A stretch of 54,339 nt of DNA, taken from Collinsella sp. (GTDB taxonomy: Bacteria > Actinomycetota > Coriobacteriia > Coriobacteriales > Coriobacteriaceae). Shown here one piece after another: positions 42,224 to 52,246 of the stretch (positions are counted from its first letter, which is position 1; each line of letters starts with the position of its first letter). The stretch is taken from assembly GCA_019419525.1 (NCBI GenBank), contig DXZU01000014.1:1-54339 (forward strand), in the 5' to 3' direction. A program made the translations under genes and the position numbers. The notes under the pieces are model-generated. The model did no database searches, was not told the DNA's origin, and saw only the letters and a program-made list of their open reading frames with translations.

Positions 42224-43642
42224 TTAAGCGTCTTTCTTGGCAGTCAGATACTCAATGAACTCGGGGCCGACGGTCGTAACGTCACCGGCACCCATGGTGA
42301 GCAGCAGGTCGCCCTCGCCCACCATCTGCTCGAGCTCCTGATTGAGCTCAAGACGGCTGGAGCAATACACGACCTCCTTGCCAGGATGCTTGGCGCGCAC
42401 GGTATCGGCGAGCATCTTAGAGGTGACACCCGGAATGGGCATCTCGCCAGCCGAGAACACATCAATCAGCAGCAGTTTATCGGCATTGGCAAATGCATCG
42501 GCAAAGTCGTCGCACAGGGCCTGCAGGCGCGAATAGCGGTGCGGCTGGAACACGACGTCGACGTGCTTGTAGCCCAGCGACGAAGCAGCAGCAAGCGTCG
42601 CCTTGATCTCGGTGGGGTGATGGCCGTAATCATCGACCACGGTGATGCCATCGATATCGCCCACGTGGGTAAAGCGACGGCGGACGCCCTCAAAGCTCGA
42701 GAGCGCCTTGGCGGCGGCGTCGATGTCAAGGCCCAGGACATGGGCGACGGTGAGCACCGCCGTGGCGTTGAGCATGTTGTGGCGACCGGGATTGCTCTTG
42801 ATCTCCACAGCGTGCTCAGTGCCGTCCTCAAAGCGAACGATAAAGTCGCTCTGGATGCCCTTGACATCCGGGTGCATGCAGACGATGTCGTTGCTCTCGG
42901 CAAAGCCGTAGGAAAGCACGTGACGGCCCGTCGACTTGGCGAGCTCGACCAGATGCGGGTCCTCACCGCAGACGATGACGGTGCCGTCCTCGCCCACCAA
43001 GCTCATGAATTTGGCGAAAGTTGCCTCGATCTCCTCGATACCCGAGTAGTGATCGAGGTGGTCGGCCTCGACGTTGGTCACAATGACCACGTTGGGATTC
43101 AGGAACAGGAAGGAGCTGTCGGACTCGTCGGCCTCGGCGACAAAGTAGTCGCCCGAGCCGTTCTTGCCGTTCGTGTCATAGCCCTCGACGATGCCGCCGA
43201 TCAAGAAGCTCGGATCCAGGCCCATGCGGTCGAGCATGGTGGCGCACATCGAAGACGTGGTGGTCTTGCCATGCGTGCCGGCAACAGCGACGGTGGTGTA
43301 GCCGTGGCCCAAAGCAGAGAGCATCTTGGCACGGGGCCACACGGGAATACCAAGCTCGCGAGCGCGCACGAGTTCAGGGTTGGACTCCGGAATAGCGGTG
43401 GAGACAACAACCACGTCGGGCTTGACCTCGTCGATCGTGGCGGCCTCATGGCCCACATGCACCTTCACACCAGCGCGGGTAAGCTGGCGGATATAACGTG
43501 ACGTCTTAAGGTCGGAGCCGGTAACGGCATAACCGCGCTCGTGCAGAACGAGGGCGATGCCGCTCATGCCGGCGCCGCCGATACCGATAAAGTGGGCGCT
43601 CTTAAACTCGGGCGCGGAGGTTGCAGTCTGGGAATCAGCCAT
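42224..43642 (-). CDS. murC: UDP-N-acetylmuramate-L-alanine ligase MurC
   Basis: A 472-residue ATP-dependent Mur ligase adding L-alanine to UDP-MurNAc. The N-terminal Rossmann motif is HFIGIGGAGMSGIA near residue 17, the ATP P-loop AGTHGKTTTSSM near residue 118, then EADESDSSFL and DDYGHHPTEIKAT (near residue 337), which is MurC-typical. ATG at 43642 with AAGGAG 11 bases upstream is preferred. It is six bases from murB and about 100 bases after murG. Confidence 0.96.
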   Translation of the reverse strand: MADSQTATSAPEFKSAHFIGIGGAGMSGIALVLHERGYAVTGSDLKTSRYIRQLTRAGVKVHVGHEAATIDEVKPDVVVVSTAIPESNPELVRARELGIPVWPRAKMLSALGHGYTTVAVAGTHGKTTTSSMCATMLDRMGLDPSFLIGGIVEGYDTNGKNGSGDYFVAEADESDSSFLFLNPNVVIVTNVEADHLDHYSGIEEIEATFAKFMSLVGEDGTVIVCGEDPHLVELAKSTGRHVLSYGFAESNDIVCMHPDVKGIQSDFIVRFEDGTEHAVEIKSNPGRHNMLNATAVLTVAHVLGLDIDAAAKALSSFEGVRRRFTHVGDIDGITVVDDYGHHPTEIKATLAAASSLGYKHVDVVFQPHRYSRLQALCDDFADAFANADKLLLIDVFSAGEMPIPGVTSKMLADTVRAKHPGKEVVYCSSRLELNQELEQMVGEGDLLLTMGAGDVTTVGPEFIEYLTAKKDA

Positions 43643-43739
43643 GTGCTCGTGTACTCCTTGCGTAAACACTGCCTGTAACCCGTTAACTGTACCGCACCTA
43701 CCGCATCAGCGCGAGGGCGACCGACGATATCCCGTCTAA

Positions 43740-44855
43740 CTAACGCAAACCCTCTACCGCATCCGCCAGAAGAGCGGCGGCCCTATCCTGAGCCAGACCA
43801 CGCGCCGCCTGACGCATGGCGTCGCGCGCCGCCGCGTCATCGACCAGGTGCAGCAGTTCATCGGCAAAGGCAGAACCGTCGATATCGGCATCGGCGCAGA
43901 GCACGCCGGCCCCAGCGTCGACCAGATAACGGGCATTGGTGGTTTGGTGGTCGGCCGTCGCATGCGGGTACGGCACGAGCACCGAAGGCACGGCGAGTGC
44001 AGCGATCTCGGCCACGCTCGATGCGCCCGAACGCGAGAGCACCAAATCGGCAGCAGCCAGCATATCGCCCATGTTGTCGATGTAAGGCTGGACGCGGTAA
44101 CGCTTCGCCTCCTCGGGCGTCAGCGCCAAAGCGCGCTCGGTCTCCTCAAAGCCGTCGGCACCCGTCGAATGCAACACATAGAGGTTCTTGCGCGAAAGCA
44201 GCTCGTTTTTGAGCGAAGCCACACGCTCGTTGAGGTGCTGGGCGCCAAGTGAACCGCCAAAGACGAGCAGCAGCGTAGCGTCCTCGGGAACGCCAAGTGC
44301 CTTGCGGCCGCGAGCGCGATCGCCCTCGATCACCGAGCGACGTACGGGGTTGCCGGTCATGAGCACGTGGTCAGGGTCACCTTCGCGCTCAAAGACCGAA
44401 CGCGCTGCCGGCACCGAGATGCACACGCGGGCGGCGTGGGAGTTCATCATCTTGTTGGCCAGGCCCGGAACAGAGTTCTGCTCATGCAGCAGATACGGAA
44501 CGCCCGCGCCCTTGCACCACCCCAGCAGCGGAACCTCGACATAGGCACCAAAACCAATGGCGGCATCGGGCTTGCCGACCTTTGAGAAATGACTGGCGAG
44601 CGCACGCTTGGCTTTGTTGACACGCCACAGCGAGGTCAGCGCCGTCCAAGGACGGGAGCGGTCGAAGCCCGTGACCGTAATGGGCACAAAATCAAACCCA
44701 GCCTCGGGGACCAGACGACCCTCGAGCTTGCGCGACTGGCCCACGAACACAACGTGGTGGCCACGGTCACGCAGCTCTTCGGCCAAGGCGAGCGCGGGGT
44801 TGATGTGCCCGGCCGTGCCGCCGGCTGCAATAGCAACGGTCATTTTATCGGTCAT
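43740..44855 (-). CDS. murG: Lipid II-forming GlcNAc transferase MurG
   Basis: A 371-residue GT28 glycosyltransferase that adds GlcNAc to lipid I on the inner membrane face. The N-terminal AAGGTAGHINPALALAEEL near residue 9 and HEQNSVPGLANK near residue 123 are the acceptor loops; FGGSLGAQHLN and SRSGASSVAEIAA bind UDP-GlcNAc. The ATG at 44855 overlaps the ftsW end by 11 bases; AAGGGAC is its ribosome site. Confidence 0.96.
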   Translation of the reverse strand: MTDKMTVAIAAGGTAGHINPALALAEELRDRGHHVVFVGQSRKLEGRLVPEAGFDFVPITVTGFDRSRPWTALTSLWRVNKAKRALASHFSKVGKPDAAIGFGAYVEVPLLGWCKGAGVPYLLHEQNSVPGLANKMMNSHAARVCISVPAARSVFEREGDPDHVLMTGNPVRRSVIEGDRARGRKALGVPEDATLLLVFGGSLGAQHLNERVASLKNELLSRKNLYVLHSTGADGFEETERALALTPEEAKRYRVQPYIDNMGDMLAAADLVLSRSGASSVAEIAALAVPSVLVPYPHATADHQTTNARYLVDAGAGVLCADADIDGSAFADELLHLVDDAAARDAMRQAARGLAQDRAAALLADAVEGLR

Positions 44856-46365
44856 GGTAGTCCCTTCGTACACGCGGTCCCTGGTCGTCGGTACGCAGAC
44901 GCGCCGACGGGTCCGAGTTCAAATCGATTCGATTATATCCGCCGCCCGCGTTGCGAGGGCTGGGGCGCTGAGGACGACCTTGCGGCGCCGTTCGCTGACG
45001 CGGGCGGGCTGCCGGCTCGGTCGCAGAGCCATCCAGGACGGTAAAACCGTTACGCGAAGATCGCTCGCCGCGCACGTGGGGCACGCCGGCGGTACTCTCA
45101 TCCATAACGGCAAAGCTCTCGCGGCGGCGGTCATACTCATCGCGGCGGGCGCTCTCGTACGAAACGCGCAGGATCAACCCGGCAAGCATGAGCGACACAA
45201 TAATCGACGAACCGCCGTAGCTAATAAACGGCAACGGTTTGCCCGTCATGGGAAACACGTTGAGGATGCCCAGCGCGTTAATCAAAAACTGCACTGCGAG
45301 AATGACCGCGGAGCCAGACGCCATAAGCGCGCCCCGGCGATCGGTCGCCTGCTCGGCAATGCGAAACGCCGAGTAGATCAGCATCGCAAACACCAAGAAG
45401 AACAGCACGGTTCCGACAAAACCGACTTCCTCGCCAATGATGGCCAGGATGTAGTCATTGTGCGCCTCGGGCAGATACGAGTACTTCATGGTTGAGTTGC
45501 CGATGCCACGGCCGAACAGACCGCCCGAGGCAAAGGCCATAATGGCAAGCGTGGCCTGATAGCCGTCACCATACTCGTCGGCCCAAGGGTTCAAGGCAAC
45601 CTGAATACGCACCATACGGTACGGCTCTGCGACAAGCGCAATCACGATCACGAGAATGCCGAAGATTAGCACGCCGATGATAAATCTGGGGTCGAGACCC
45701 GCAAACAACGCCATGCACATGAGGGTCAACAGGATGATCAGGACAGTACCGAAATCGGGCTGGATAAAGATCAGAAAGAGCGAAATGCCCAGGTAGATGC
45801 CCATCTTGCGAAGGAATTCGTTGATGTTGCCACCGGGCGAAAAGAAGCGATCAAGCATGATGGCCGAATACGCAATGGCAAATGGCTTTAAAAACTCGGA
45901 AGGCTGGAACTGAATACCGGCGATGTTAAGCCAGCGCGTGGCGCCACGGCTGCCGCTGCCCACCAAGAACACCAGAAACAGTAGCCCTATCATGCCTATG
46001 AGGAAGATCCTGAGCACATCCTCCCCAAACCAGCTGTCCGGCAAAACGCGCACGATGGCAATCAGCGCCAGAACACCGACCACGGCAAACGCGGCCTGTC
46101 GACCCAGAAAAAACGTCGCCGAGCCATTCTCGTGCAGCGCCTCGACCGAAGACGCCGAGTACACCATCAGCAGGCCAAAGCATACCAAGGTAAACAAGCA
46201 GGCCATGAATATCAAACGGGGGCGCATGATACGGGCGGGAACGCCGGCAATATAGCGTTCGCTAAACGACTGCCCGCCGCGGCTGGAACGCGGTGTGCTG
46301 CGCCGCGAGGAAGCACGGTCCGAGTCGGGCCTCCTCGTACCTTGTCGGGGGCTCTCCTCTCTCAC
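44845..46365 (-). CDS. ftsW: Septal peptidoglycan polymerase FtsW
   Basis: A 506-residue SEDS-family glycosyltransferase working with the FtsI transpeptidase. About ten transmembrane helices span residues 47-405. SEDS hallmarks are RGATRWLNIAGIQFQPSEF near residue 138, the long extracytoplasmic loop with PEAHNDYILAIIGEEVG near residue 300, and GKPLPFISYGGSSII near residue 370. The catalytic-type Asp is in HNDYI/EEVG surroundings. Extensions are long: ~45 basic residues at the N-terminus and ~100 polar residues at the C-terminus. The start is GTG with AGGGG five bases upstream. Confidence 0.94.
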   Translation of the reverse strand: MREESPRQGTRRPDSDRASSRRSTPRSSRGGQSFSERYIAGVPARIMRPRLIFMACLFTLVCFGLLMVYSASSVEALHENGSATFFLGRQAAFAVVGVLALIAIVRVLPDSWFGEDVLRIFLIGMIGLLFLVFLVGSGSRGATRWLNIAGIQFQPSEFLKPFAIAYSAIMLDRFFSPGGNINEFLRKMGIYLGISLFLIFIQPDFGTVLIILLTLMCMALFAGLDPRFIIGVLIFGILVIVIALVAEPYRMVRIQVALNPWADEYGDGYQATLAIMAFASGGLFGRGIGNSTMKYSYLPEAHNDYILAIIGEEVGFVGTVLFFLVFAMLIYSAFRIAEQATDRRGALMASGSAVILAVQFLINALGILNVFPMTGKPLPFISYGGSSIIVSLMLAGLILRVSYESARRDEYDRRRESFAVMDESTAGVPHVRGERSSRNGFTVLDGSATEPAARPRQRTAPQGRPQRPSPRNAGGGYNRIDLNSDPSARLRTDDQGPRVRRDYHDR

Positions 46366-46373
46366 CGCAACCC

Positions 46374-47780
46374 CTATTCCATTTGTGATTTCGCTGCAGC
46401 GGCAAGCTGGGCCACGTAGTCCTTAAACACGCGGCCGCGCTCCTCATAGCCCGAGAACTCATCGAACGAAGAGCAGGCAGGAGAAAGTAAGATCACGTCA
46501 CCACGGCTCGACAGCGAACGGGCGACGTCCACGGCGTCGCGTAGGTCATCCGCCTGGGCGATATCCACATCGCCATCGACATCGGCCTCGTCCATAGCGG
46601 CGGTGAAGCGCTCGCGCGCATCGCCAAAGCAGACGACCGAGCGCACGTTGTCCATAACGACGCGCGCGAAGTCCGTGAGCGGCGTGCCCTTATCGTGGCC
46701 GCCGAGCAGCAAGATCACGTCGTCATCGGGAAATGCCGTCAGTGCCTTCTCGACCGCATCGGTGTTGGTCGCCTTGGAATCGTTGACGTAGCGCACGCCG
46801 TCAATCTCGCCACACGGCTCCACGCGGTGCTCGAGCGGCTGGAACGAGGCAAGACCGCGGCAGACACCATCGACATCGGCACCGACCGCCAAGGCAGCCG
46901 TGGCGGCGCACAGGGCATTGATAACATTGTGATGGCCCGAGATCTTGAGCTCGGATGTAGCGATGAGCGGGGTCTCGACGCCCTTCAGGCGCACAATCAT
47001 CTTGCCATCGCGCACAAAGGCGGCATCCTCGCCCTCAGGCTCGTCAAAGGCAACCTTGCAGATGCGACGACCCGGCGTGTAGATGTACTCATCGAACTCG
47101 TGAATGCCGGCGTCTTCGACGTCGACAACCGCCAGATCGTCATCGACCATATTGTCAAACAGTTTGATCTTGGCAAGCGCGTAGTTCTTATGGCTCTTAT
47201 GCCAGCCCAAGTGGTCGGGAGTGATGTTGAGCAGCACCGCCACGCGGGGGTGGAGCTCGGTTGTCGTAGCAATCTGATAGCTCGAGAGCTCAGCCACAAA
47301 CCACTCGTTGTGGGCTCGGCCGTCAATCTCGTTGACCGGCGGCTCGCCGATGTTGCCGACAGCAACGCTGGCCTCGCCGGCAGCCTTGAGCAGATAATCA
47401 GTCAGCGACGTGGTGGTCGTCTTGCCGTTGGTGCCCGTGATGGCAATCCAGTTATCGGGCGACAGGCGATAGGCAAACTCGGGCTCACCCATAATCTGGG
47501 CGGCATGCTCGCGCCCGGCCTTAAAGAAGCCCGAGAACTCCGAGATGCCCGGGCACGTCACGCATACGTCATAGGCGCCCTCGACCTGTTCGGTCCCATA
47601 GACAAACGACGCACCAGCAGCCTCGAGCGCACGCGTGGCGTCATTGGGCTCAGAGGTGCCGCCGCCATACACGGTAACGGCGCTTACGCGCTCGGGATGT
47701 GCCAGCGCCCAGCGGGCGACATCGAGACCGGATTTGCCCTGACCCAAAACGAGCAGGCTAAAGACATCAGCAAGAGGCAT
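46374..47780 (-). CDS. murD: UDP-MurNAc-L-alanine-D-glutamate ligase MurD
   Basis: A 468-residue Mur ligase adding D-glutamate. The N-terminal domain has LGQGKSGLDVARWAL near residue 11, the ATP loop is ITGTNGKTTTTSL near residue 115, and VAELSSYQIATTTEL near residue 166 with HLGWHKSHKNYALAK are MurD features; YVNDSKATNTDAVEKAL near residue 325 is the C-terminal hallmark. It lies nine bases after mraY; the ribosome site is weak, suggesting coupled translation. Confidence 0.96.
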   Translation of the reverse strand: MPLADVFSLLVLGQGKSGLDVARWALAHPERVSAVTVYGGGTSEPNDATRALEAAGASFVYGTEQVEGAYDVCVTCPGISEFSGFFKAGREHAAQIMGEPEFAYRLSPDNWIAITGTNGKTTTTSLTDYLLKAAGEASVAVGNIGEPPVNEIDGRAHNEWFVAELSSYQIATTTELHPRVAVLLNITPDHLGWHKSHKNYALAKIKLFDNMVDDDLAVVDVEDAGIHEFDEYIYTPGRRICKVAFDEPEGEDAAFVRDGKMIVRLKGVETPLIATSELKISGHHNVINALCAATAALAVGADVDGVCRGLASFQPLEHRVEPCGEIDGVRYVNDSKATNTDAVEKALTAFPDDDVILLLGGHDKGTPLTDFARVVMDNVRSVVCFGDARERFTAAMDEADVDGDVDIAQADDLRDAVDVARSLSSRGDVILLSPACSSFDEFSGYEERGRVFKDYVAQLAAAAKSQME

Positions 47781-47789
47781 GAAAGACCA

Positions 47790-48809
47790 CTATCCCAACT
47801 GGAAGAACAGGGCAAGGCCAACGGCACCAAAGGCCGCAGCGATAATCCAAAAACGGATGACGACCTTGGTCTCGGCCCAGCCCTTCTTTTCGAAATGATG
47901 ATGGATGGGCGCCATAAGGAAGACGCGCTTGTGCGTAAAGTGGAAGTAGACAACCTGAATCATGACCGACAGGGTCTCAACGATAAACAGGCCGCCGATG
48001 ATGAGGGAGACGACCTCGGTGTTGGTCATGATGGACGTGCAGGCAAACGCGGCGCCCAGGGCAAGCGAGCCGGTATCGCCCATAAAGATGCTCGCCGGAT
48101 AGCAGTTGAACCACAGAAAGCCCAAGCAGGCACCGGCACACGCGGTGCAGAAGATGGACAGGTTCACGTCTCCGTGCAAAAACGCCATGGCAGCCATGGC
48201 GAGCATGGCAATCATGGAGGTGCCGCCAGCAAGACCGTCAAGGCCATCGGTCAGGTTCACGGCATTAGAAAGACCGGCGATCATCAGCCAGCAAAAGACA
48301 ATGTAGAGCCACGGGAACGAAAGGCCGCAGATGGTGGTCGAAAGAACACCGAGGTCAATCGTCAGGCCGCCGGGAAAACGAATCTCGGGGGCGACGCCGC
48401 ACCAGTTAACGGCAAGTACCGTAAAGGTGACACAGATAATGGTTAGACCGATCATCTTGGCATGAGGCGTCAGACCGAGCGAGCGCCCATGCGTAACGGA
48501 GGTCAGGTCGTCAATCAGGCCCAGCACGCCGGTCGCCAGCGTGGCGAGGAGCACGAGCACGAGCTCGGTGGTGAGCTTGCCCATCAGCAGGCAGGTCAGC
48601 GAGATCGCGACGAGGATGACAACGCCACCCATGGTGGGCGTTCCCTGCTTAACCAAATGACGCTTGGGGCCGTCGGCACGAACCTGCTGGCCGATACCCT
48701 CGACCTTAAGCAGCTTGATCCACCACGGCATGAGCAGCAGCGCAATGGCAGCGGCGATGCCAAGCCCCAAAAAAGCCTGATACGTTGGATACGAGGGATT
48801 GCCGAACAT
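47790..48809 (-). CDS. mraY: Phospho-MurNAc-pentapeptide transferase MraY
   Basis: A 339-residue integral membrane enzyme that attaches phospho-MurNAc-pentapeptide to undecaprenyl phosphate, making lipid I. About ten helices. Motifs are KQGTPTMGGVVIL near residue 53, the LIDDLTSV Asp pair near residue 100, NLTDGLDGLAGG near residue 186, FMGDTGSLALG near residue 240, and APIHHHFEKKGW near residue 300. It starts three bases after murF. Confidence 0.97.
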   Translation of the reverse strand: MFGNPSYPTYQAFLGLGIAAAIALLLMPWWIKLLKVEGIGQQVRADGPKRHLVKQGTPTMGGVVILVAISLTCLLMGKLTTELVLVLLATLATGVLGLIDDLTSVTHGRSLGLTPHAKMIGLTIICVTFTVLAVNWCGVAPEIRFPGGLTIDLGVLSTTICGLSFPWLYIVFCWLMIAGLSNAVNLTDGLDGLAGGTSMIAMLAMAAMAFLHGDVNLSIFCTACAGACLGFLWFNCYPASIFMGDTGSLALGAAFACTSIMTNTEVVSLIIGGLFIVETLSVMIQVVYFHFTHKRVFLMAPIHHHFEKKGWAETKVVIRFWIIAAAFGAVGLALFFQLG

Positions 48810-48812
48810 GGG

Positions 48813-50237
48813 CTAGCACACACCTTCCACAAAGCGGTCGAGCTCAACAAAGCGGGAACCCTTGACCAGTACAACATCATGTTTTTCAAGCGCGCCGCCC
48901 ATGCGGTCGAGCACCTGCTGATAATCGGAGAACACCTGGATGCGGTCCTCGTCCATACCCATCATGCGCGCGGCATCGGCCATAAGCTGGGCCAGCTCAC
49001 CACCCACGCACGCCAGCATGTCGAGCTTCTTGGCGGCGGCATAGGCGCCCACGAGCTCATGCATGCGAGGAGCCTCATCGCCCATCTCGCCCATCTCGCC
49101 CAGGATCGCCATGTGAGACCCCGTGCACGAAAGCGAGCACAGCAGATCGAGGCCAGCAGCCATGGATTCGGCACTGGCGTTATAGGAATCGTCAATGACG
49201 CGGGCACCGCTCTTGGCGCGCTTAATCTCCTGGCGGTGACCGGTGATCGTGAGGCCCCTAAAGGCAGTATCGATCTGCTCGGTCGTCACGCCCAGGCGAT
49301 AGGCAACCGCGGCGGCCTTAACGGCATTAGGAACGGACTGCACGCCGGGGATGGCAAGCATGGTATCGATCGTCTCACCCTGGCCAAAATCGAGCGTAAA
49401 GACCGGACGGCCCTCGTCATCAACACGAATGTCGCGGGCACGGACCTCATCATCGTCCGAGACGCCGGCCAGCATCACGTCGATACCAGCAGGCTGGGCG
49501 AACGTATCGCGAATGAACGGCGTAAAGTCGTCCTCGCCGCCCAAAACCAGCAGCGGCAAGAAGTCGCCAGCGGCGCACATACCCTGGACAATCTCGGCCT
49601 TAGCGCGGGCGATATTCTCGCGGCTACCCAAAATGCCGATATGAGAGGTACCAATCTTGCTCACGATGGCAAGGTTGGGATTGGCGGACTGGGACAGGCG
49701 CTCAATCTCGTGGAAATGGTTCATGCCCATCTCGAGCACCAGGACCTCGGTATCGGCCGGAGCGGAAAGCACCGTGAGCGGCATGCCGATCAGGTTATTG
49801 AAATTGCCCTTGGTGGCCCAGACACGATAGCGCTTGGCGAGCACGGCGGCGAGCACGTCCTTGGTCGTCGTCTTGCCGATGGAACCGGTAATACCAACGA
49901 CCAGGCAGCCAAGCTCCAGACGGTACGTGTGCGCCAAACGCAGCAGAAAGTCCTCGGGATCATCGGTCAGCAAGATGGCACAGCCCTTGTCCTGCGCCAG
50001 CGAGACCAGCTCGGCCTCGGGCTCACGCGTCATCACGACGGCGCCGGCACCCGACTGGACGGCACGGGAAGCAAAATCATTGCCGTCGACGTTTTCACCG
50101 GGAAAGGCGACGAAAATCGTCCCTTCCTCGACCTGGCGCGAGTCGATAACGCACCCGCGGCATACCCGATCGGCTTCTCCCGTCACGGTTCGGGCCCCTG
50201 TTGCGGCCGCGAGGTTGTTGACGGCGATCTCTATCAT
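48813..50237 (-). CDS. murF: UDP-MurNAc-tripeptide-D-Ala-D-Ala ligase MurF
   Basis: A 474-residue Mur ligase adding the D-Ala-D-Ala dipeptide. DSRQVEEGTIFVAFPGENVD near the N-terminus binds UDP; the ATP loop is VGITGSIGKTTTKDVLA near residue 114; NFNNLIGMPLTVL and DDSYNASAESMAAGL (near residue 348) are MurF hallmarks. AGGGGAG precedes the ATG. A 126-base gap with a TACAAT box separates it from ftsI, where murE is usually found. Confidence 0.96.
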   Translation of the reverse strand: MIEIAVNNLAAATGARTVTGEADRVCRGCVIDSRQVEEGTIFVAFPGENVDGNDFASRAVQSGAGAVVMTREPEAELVSLAQDKGCAILLTDDPEDFLLRLAHTYRLELGCLVVGITGSIGKTTTKDVLAAVLAKRYRVWATKGNFNNLIGMPLTVLSAPADTEVLVLEMGMNHFHEIERLSQSANPNLAIVSKIGTSHIGILGSRENIARAKAEIVQGMCAAGDFLPLLVLGGEDDFTPFIRDTFAQPAGIDVMLAGVSDDDEVRARDIRVDDEGRPVFTLDFGQGETIDTMLAIPGVQSVPNAVKAAAVAYRLGVTTEQIDTAFRGLTITGHRQEIKRAKSGARVIDDSYNASAESMAAGLDLLCSLSCTGSHMAILGEMGEMGDEAPRMHELVGAYAAAKKLDMLACVGGELAQLMADAARMMGMDEDRIQVFSDYQQVLDRMGGALEKHDVVLVKGSRFVELDRFVEGVC

Positions 50238-50363
50238 TGCAGCTCCCCTGTAAACCTAATAATGCTATCGGCGTATTGTATCCCAGCGCCGCACATGCGT
50301 GGTGCAGGGCATGTGAACACCCTCATATGGGACAACAAACCACGCCCCAAAGATTGTAACCCC
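50238..50363 (-). promoter_or_regulatory. Gap between ftsI and murF with candidate promoter
   Basis: The only sizeable gap early in the dcw block. On the minus strand CACATG and CATGTG can pair around the middle, followed by GGGATACAAT (TACAAT as -10) about 40 bases before murF. The -35 is unclear. An internal promoter for murF onward is plausible. Confidence 0.4.
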
Positions 50364-52229
50364 CTACTTCGTGTGCGGGATACCCAGCACGTCGAGCGCG
50401 TTGGCCATAATGGACTGGAACGGCACCGCAGCGGCATCTGAGCCGCTCGGCGTTCCGTCGAGCGTGATATAGCACAGCACCTTGGGCGATTGTGCCGGTG
50501 CAAAGCCCATAAAGGACGACATGTAGTTCTCCTTGAGGTAGCCGCCGTTCTCGTCGGCACGTTCGGCCGTACCGGTCTTACCCGCCACGTCATAGCCGTC
50601 AACCGCGCCGCCAACGCCCGTTCCCTCGGACACGACCGTCTGCATGCACGATGTCACCTGGGATGCGGCGTCCTCCGAAATCGCGCGCTCGCCTTCGCCC
50701 CAGTCCTTCTCGTCGCCTTTGCTGGACTTATAGAAGTGCGGTGTCATCATCACGCCGCCGTTGGCGATGCCGCCCACGGCGCGTGCGATCTCAATCGGCG
50801 AGACGGACAGCGCCTGTCCAAAGCTCATCGAGCCCAGCGTGGCGCCGTCATACTGGTCACGCTCCTTGACGATACCCAGGCTCTCGCCCGGAAAATCGAC
50901 ACCAGAGCTGTGACCGATGCCCCACTTGTCCACATAAGCGGCAAAGTCATCGGCACCGATCTTGCGCCCCACCAGGACAAAGCCCACGTTGGACGAACGG
51001 CGCATCATCTCGCGCACATCCATGGTCATGGCGTAGTCGCGCTTGTCGGCATCGGTGACGGTATCGTCGCCCACCTTGATGCTCGCCGGCACCTCAAACG
51101 ACGTACTCGATCGCACGACGCCCAAGTCGAAGCCGGCGCCCGCCACGAGCGTCTTAAAGACCGAGCCGGGCTCGTAGGCGTCGGTGACCAGGCGCAAGTT
51201 CATATCCTCGGTCTTGGCGTTTTCCAGATTGGTCTGGTCGTAAGTCGGATACGAGCAGGCTGCCAAGATCTCGCCTGTCGTAGGATCGGTGACCAGCGCC
51301 GAGCCGTTCTTGGCCTTAGTCTTCTCAACTGCCTCTGCCAGGGCATCCTCGGCCGCACGCTGGATATTGACGTCGAGCGTCGTCACGATATCAACGCCGT
51401 CGACCGCAGCCACCTTTTTATAGGCACCGCCCGCGATATAGCTGCCGTCCCTCGCGCGCTCGCGTACGAGAGAACCGTTCGTGCCGGTCAGAAGCTTGTT
51501 GTATTGCTTTTCGAGACCCGTCAAGCCATCGTTGTCCACATTCACTACACCCAGCACCTGCGATGCCAGATTGCCGTATGGATATACGCGCTTCATGGCC
51601 TGCTCAAAAAGCACACCGGGCAGGTTCTTCTTCTCCAGCGTCGCAGCATCGTCTTCGTCCACCTGGCGTTTGATATACACCCAGGTTCCATCGGACTCAA
51701 CGAGCTTGCGGCAGGTCTTTTTATCGATTCCAGTTGCCTTGACCAGCGCCGACACCGTCTTGTCAACGTCCTCGACAAGCTGCGGGTTCACGGCGATGTT
51801 GCGACATTCGACCGACGACGCCAGCACGTTACCGTTGCGGTCGTAGATGGTGCCACGTTTGGCATAGAGGGTCTGCGCAAGCAGGCGACGCGCATCGGCA
51901 CGCTCGCGCAGTTTATCGGCTTCGACAACCTGATAGTCGGCAAGGCGAAAGACGCCCAAGCCCAAGCCAAGCCCAATGAATCCCATGACGGCTTTGCGGC
52001 GAGGCAGAGGCGTGCCTGTGAGCCATTCGGTCGGCGAACTCTTGCGCGACCTGGTGTTATGCACTTGAGGGCCGCCCGAGCCGCGAAGTCGCGACGCCGG
52101 GTCGTTGCCACGGGACCGCCCGGCGTTGTAAGATTGCCGACCCGTTCCTTGATAACCAGAACGTCCCCGCGACGAGGGACGTCCAGAACCGCGGCCCCTA
52201 TCGGAACCGCGGCGATAGTCATTTGTCAT
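50364..52229 (-). CDS. ftsI: Septal transpeptidase FtsI (class B PBP)
   Basis: A 621-residue penicillin-binding protein that cross-links septal peptidoglycan. Residues 1-80 are Arg/Gly/Ser-rich and cytoplasmic; one transmembrane helix (~80-98); a pedestal domain (YAKRGTIYDRNGNVLASS near residue 123); then the transpeptidase domain with SVFK (Ser near 356), SSN (near 412) and KTGTAE (near 551). Its ribosome site is weak; ftsL ends 17 bases upstream. No PASTA domains are seen. Confidence 0.95.
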   Translation of the reverse strand: MTNDYRRGSDRGRGSGRPSSRGRSGYQGTGRQSYNAGRSRGNDPASRLRGSGGPQVHNTRSRKSSPTEWLTGTPLPRRKAVMGFIGLGLGLGVFRLADYQVVEADKLRERADARRLLAQTLYAKRGTIYDRNGNVLASSVECRNIAVNPQLVEDVDKTVSALVKATGIDKKTCRKLVESDGTWVYIKRQVDEDDAATLEKKNLPGVLFEQAMKRVYPYGNLASQVLGVVNVDNDGLTGLEKQYNKLLTGTNGSLVRERARDGSYIAGGAYKKVAAVDGVDIVTTLDVNIQRAAEDALAEAVEKTKAKNGSALVTDPTTGEILAACSYPTYDQTNLENAKTEDMNLRLVTDAYEPGSVFKTLVAGAGFDLGVVRSSTSFEVPASIKVGDDTVTDADKRDYAMTMDVREMMRRSSNVGFVLVGRKIGADDFAAYVDKWGIGHSSGVDFPGESLGIVKERDQYDGATLGSMSFGQALSVSPIEIARAVGGIANGGVMMTPHFYKSSKGDEKDWGEGERAISEDAASQVTSCMQTVVSEGTGVGGAVDGYDVAGKTGTAERADENGGYLKENYMSSFMGFAPAQSPKVLCYITLDGTPSGSDAAAVPFQSIMANALDVLGIPHTK

Positions 52230-52246
52230 ACTCAGCTACCGTCTTG

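Noticed and set aside
48462..50441. Very long plus-strand open frame opposite murF and mraY
   Set aside because: It is the mirror of real genes in high-GC DNA; it has no recognisable domain and no ribosome site. The same applies to long frames opposite ftsI, polA, ftsZ and argG.
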